Source of the DNA: Rhodococcus sp. Leaf247
GTDB taxonomy: Bacteria; Actinomycetota; Actinomycetes; Mycobacteriales; Mycobacteriaceae
Direction: 5' to 3'
NCBI RefSeq assembly: GCF_001426185.1
Contig: NZ_LMRP01000003.1
Location: 372,001-436,000 of the forward strand
DNA: 64,000 nucleotides
Shown here: positions 62,375 through 64,000 of the stretch, one piece after another
Layout: every line of letters starts with the position of its first letter
How positions within the stretch are numbered: position 1 is the first letter of the stretch
Made by a program: the position numbers and the translations under genes
Notes under the pieces: model-generated
The model's input: only the letters and a program-made list of their open reading frames with translations
Told to the model about the DNA's origin: nothing
Databases searched by the model: none

Positions 62375-63226
62375 ATGCTTCGCGTAGCAGTGCCCAACAA
62401 AGGTTCCCTGTCCGAACTCGCCGGTGAAATCCTGAGCGAAGCCGGCTACCGCCGCCGTGCGGATTCGCGGGACCTCACCGTGCTCGACCCGTCGAACAAC
62501 GTCGAATTCTTCTTCCTCCGCCCCAAGGACATCGCGATCTATGTCGGGTCGGGTGAACTCGATCTCGGCATCACCGGTCGGGATCTCGCGCTCGATTCCG
62601 GCGCCCCCGTGGCGGAACGCCTCGCTCTGGGCTTCGGCAACAGCTCGTTCCGCTACGCCGCGCCCGCCGGCAAGGAATGGACGCCGGAGGATCTGGCGGG
62701 CCTCCGCATCGCCACCTCGTACCCCAACCTGGTTCGTCGTGACCTCGCAGCGCGTGGCCTCGAGGCCACCGTGATCCGTTTGGACGGCGCCGTCGAGATC
62801 TCGATCCAGCTCGGTGTCGCCGACGCGATAGCCGACGTGGTGGGTTCGGGACGCACTTTGCGACAGCACAATCTGGTGGCCTTCGGTGAGTCGCTGTGCG
62901 ACTCGGAAGGTGTGTTGATCGAACGGGAGGGTTCACCCACCGACGACAAGGCGCGCAACCAACTGATCGCACGTGTTCAGGGCGTGGTCTTCGCGCAGCA
63001 GTACTTGATGCTCGACTACGACTGCCCGCGAACGATTCTCGACGATGCCGTCAAGATCACGCCCGGCCTCGAGTCGCCGACGCTGTCGCCGTTGGCCGAC
63101 GAAGCCTGGGTCGCGATCCGCGCGATGGTTCCCCGCAAGGGCCACAACGCCGTCATGGACGAACTCGCCGACCTCGGTGCCAAGGCGATCCTGGCGTCCG
63201 ACATCAGGTCCTGCCGAGCGTTCTAG
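62375..63226 (+). CDS. hisG: ATP phosphoribosyltransferase HisG (long form)
   Basis: A 283-aa enzyme for the first, feedback-inhibited step of histidine synthesis, joining ATP and PRPP. The substrate domains show [27 protein letters not shown] and the PRPP loop [13 protein letters not shown]. The extra C-terminal domain with [13 protein letters not shown] and APRKG-like [22 protein letters not shown] is the regulatory, histidine-binding domain of the long form. The start at ATG 62375 is clear. Confidence 0.96.
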   Translation: MLRVAVPNKGSLSELAGEILSEAGYRRRADSRDLTVLDPSNNVEFFFLRPKDIAIYVGSGELDLGITGRDLALDSGAPVAERLALGFGNSSFRYAAPAGKEWTPEDLAGLRIATSYPNLVRRDLAARGLEATVIRLDGAVEISIQLGVADAIADVVGSGRTLRQHNLVAFGESLCDSEGVLIEREGSPTDDKARNQLIARVQGVVFAQQYLMLDYDCPRTILDDAVKITPGLESPTLSPLADEAWVAIRAMVPRKGHNAVMDELADLGAKAILASDIRSCRAF

Positions 63227-63232
63227 TTCCGC

Positions 63233-64000
63233 TCAGCGTCGGGCGCGCACCTCGAGCGTCTGGAACGTGCGACCCACCGCTCCCGTCGCGTCGTACAAGG
63301 TCGAGGTGCACAGCCCGATACCGTCGTCGCCGATCGCCGTACGGGCCTGCACGCCCACCCATTCGCCGACGGGCTCCCGCACGATCTGCACCGTCAGGTC
63401 GGTGTTGAGGAACGTCCATTCGGTCGGGTCGAGGAGCGCGGCGACGCCGTTGGCGATGTCGGCCACGGCGAAGAGTCTCACGATCGGCGACGTCGACTCT
63501 CCCGCCACCACGGGGTACCTCGGGCGTGCCCACACACGCCCGGGCTCGGTGTCCGTGACCGGCCGGGCACCCCGGAACTCCAGGCTGTCGAGGAAACCGC
63601 CGTGCCAGTGATCCGGGAAGGCCCAGCCCGCCTCGGACTCGTCCGGGCCGGGAACCAGCGGCGGGTCGAGGGTCTGTCCCGCCGAGGACGTGTCGGTCAT
63701 GGCCACTCGCCAGGCTGTGGCGCGCGCGACCGCCCGCGTGGACCCGTCCGGCAGGTCCGCGACCAGTTCGGCAGACAGCATGCTGACCCGACGACCGGGG
63801 CGTTCGACGCGGGCGGACACGGTGATCTCGCCGACAGGAACCGGTCCGAGAATTTCCATGGTGACCCGCGCCAGACGCGTGCCCGGCGTCGGCGAGCACT
63901 GCTCGAGCGCACGCGCCAGCAGTGCCGACGGGGGAGCGCCGTGCTGCATCGTCTCCGCCCACACGCTGGTGGTGAGCCGAGTGGCGCGGAAGCGCTCCGC
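63233..64000 (-). CDS. Acyl-CoA thioesterase-like protein (5' part outside window)
   Basis: At least 255 codons of a double hot-dog thioesterase-like protein; the frame stays open to the right edge, and the sequence ATRLTTSVWAETMQHGAPPSALL is an internal part of the family pattern, so the true start lies beyond the window. Visible motifs are QHGAPPSALLARAL, PVGEITVSARVERPGRRVSMLSAEL, and LNTDLTVQIVREPVGEWVGVQARTAIGDDGIGLCTSTLYD in the second domain. It would hydrolyse acyl-CoA thioesters. It converges with hisG, six bases apart. Confidence 0.82.
   Translation of the reverse strand, partial: AERFRATRLTTSVWAETMQHGAPPSALLARALEQCSPTPGTRLARVTMEILGPVPVGEITVSARVERPGRRVSMLSAELVADLPDGSTRAVARATAWRVAMTDTSSAGQTLDPPLVPGPDESEAGWAFPDHWHGGFLDSLEFRGARPVTDTEPGRVWARPRYPVVAGESTSPIVRLFAVADIANGVAALLDPTEWTFLNTDLTVQIVREPVGEWVGVQARTAIGDDGIGLCTSTLYDATGAVGRTFQTLEVRARR

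Overview
This is a high-GC actinobacterial chromosome segment. Gene content and order place it in the Mycobacteriales, most likely Rhodococcus or a close relative such as the R. fascians group: InhA and FabG1 of type II fatty acid synthesis (mycolic acids), MshC (mycothiol), a MoxR/DUF58/VWA cluster beside an NlpC/P60 endopeptidase, and a lycopene beta-cyclase. Family assignments and comparisons with Mycobacterium tuberculosis are from memory of those families, because no search could be run.

Layout. (1) 1-2361: 3'-truncated Ku, lycopene cyclase and an SDR. (2) 2484-27565: a long conserved block that follows the M. tuberculosis Rv1473-Rv1496 order: ABC-F ATPase, AcnR, aconitase, membrane protein, RipA-like endopeptidase, MoxR, DUF58, VWA, fabG1, inhA, ferrochelatase, a hypothetical gene, NfeD, stomatin, a TVP38 protein, mutA, mutB and meaB. 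A DUF3097 gene and a SatD-like/membrane-protein pair sit inside it. (3) 27567-34246: a leftward series of nucleoside hydrolase, class III CoA-transferase, saccharopine-dehydrogenase-like protein, GCS2-family ligase and an unusual zinc-motif SDR, followed by tRNA-Leu(GAG). (4) 34549-44840: a second conserved block (Rv2141c to Rv2130c order): M20 peptidase, PEBP, pyrD, DUF5703, LppL, an aldo/keto reductase, uppP, a phosphatase, DUF3090, SCO1664-like and mshC. (5) 44841-56778: an accessory insertion with a truncated AbiEi/DUF559-like gene, a type II Wadjet-like condensin (jetA, jetB, jetC) with no jetD, nirB and nirD with a small unknown gene, and an MFS transporter. (6) 56795-64000: the conserved order resumes with PAC2, metH, a HAD hydrolase, hisE, hisG and a partial thioesterase.

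Functions that work together: aconitase with its repressor AcnR and a near-consensus operator; mycolic-acid FAS-II (fabG1-inhA); cell-wall maintenance (RipA, MoxR cluster, UppP); the methylmalonyl-CoA mutase set (mutA, mutB, meaB) and cobalamin-dependent MetH; mycothiol synthesis; assimilatory nitrite reduction.

Most interesting points: an eight-hexamer operator array with strict 14-bp spacing between the SatD-like gene and the TVP38 gene; a Wadjet locus that has lost its nuclease gene, apparently by one deletion that also cut a neighbouring gene; jet genes placed directly behind nirBD; two genes whose only sensible start is a CTG overlapping the previous stop as CTGA; three long composite intergenic palindromes; two enzymes lacking canonical catalytic residues; and many genes with leaderless-type promoters.
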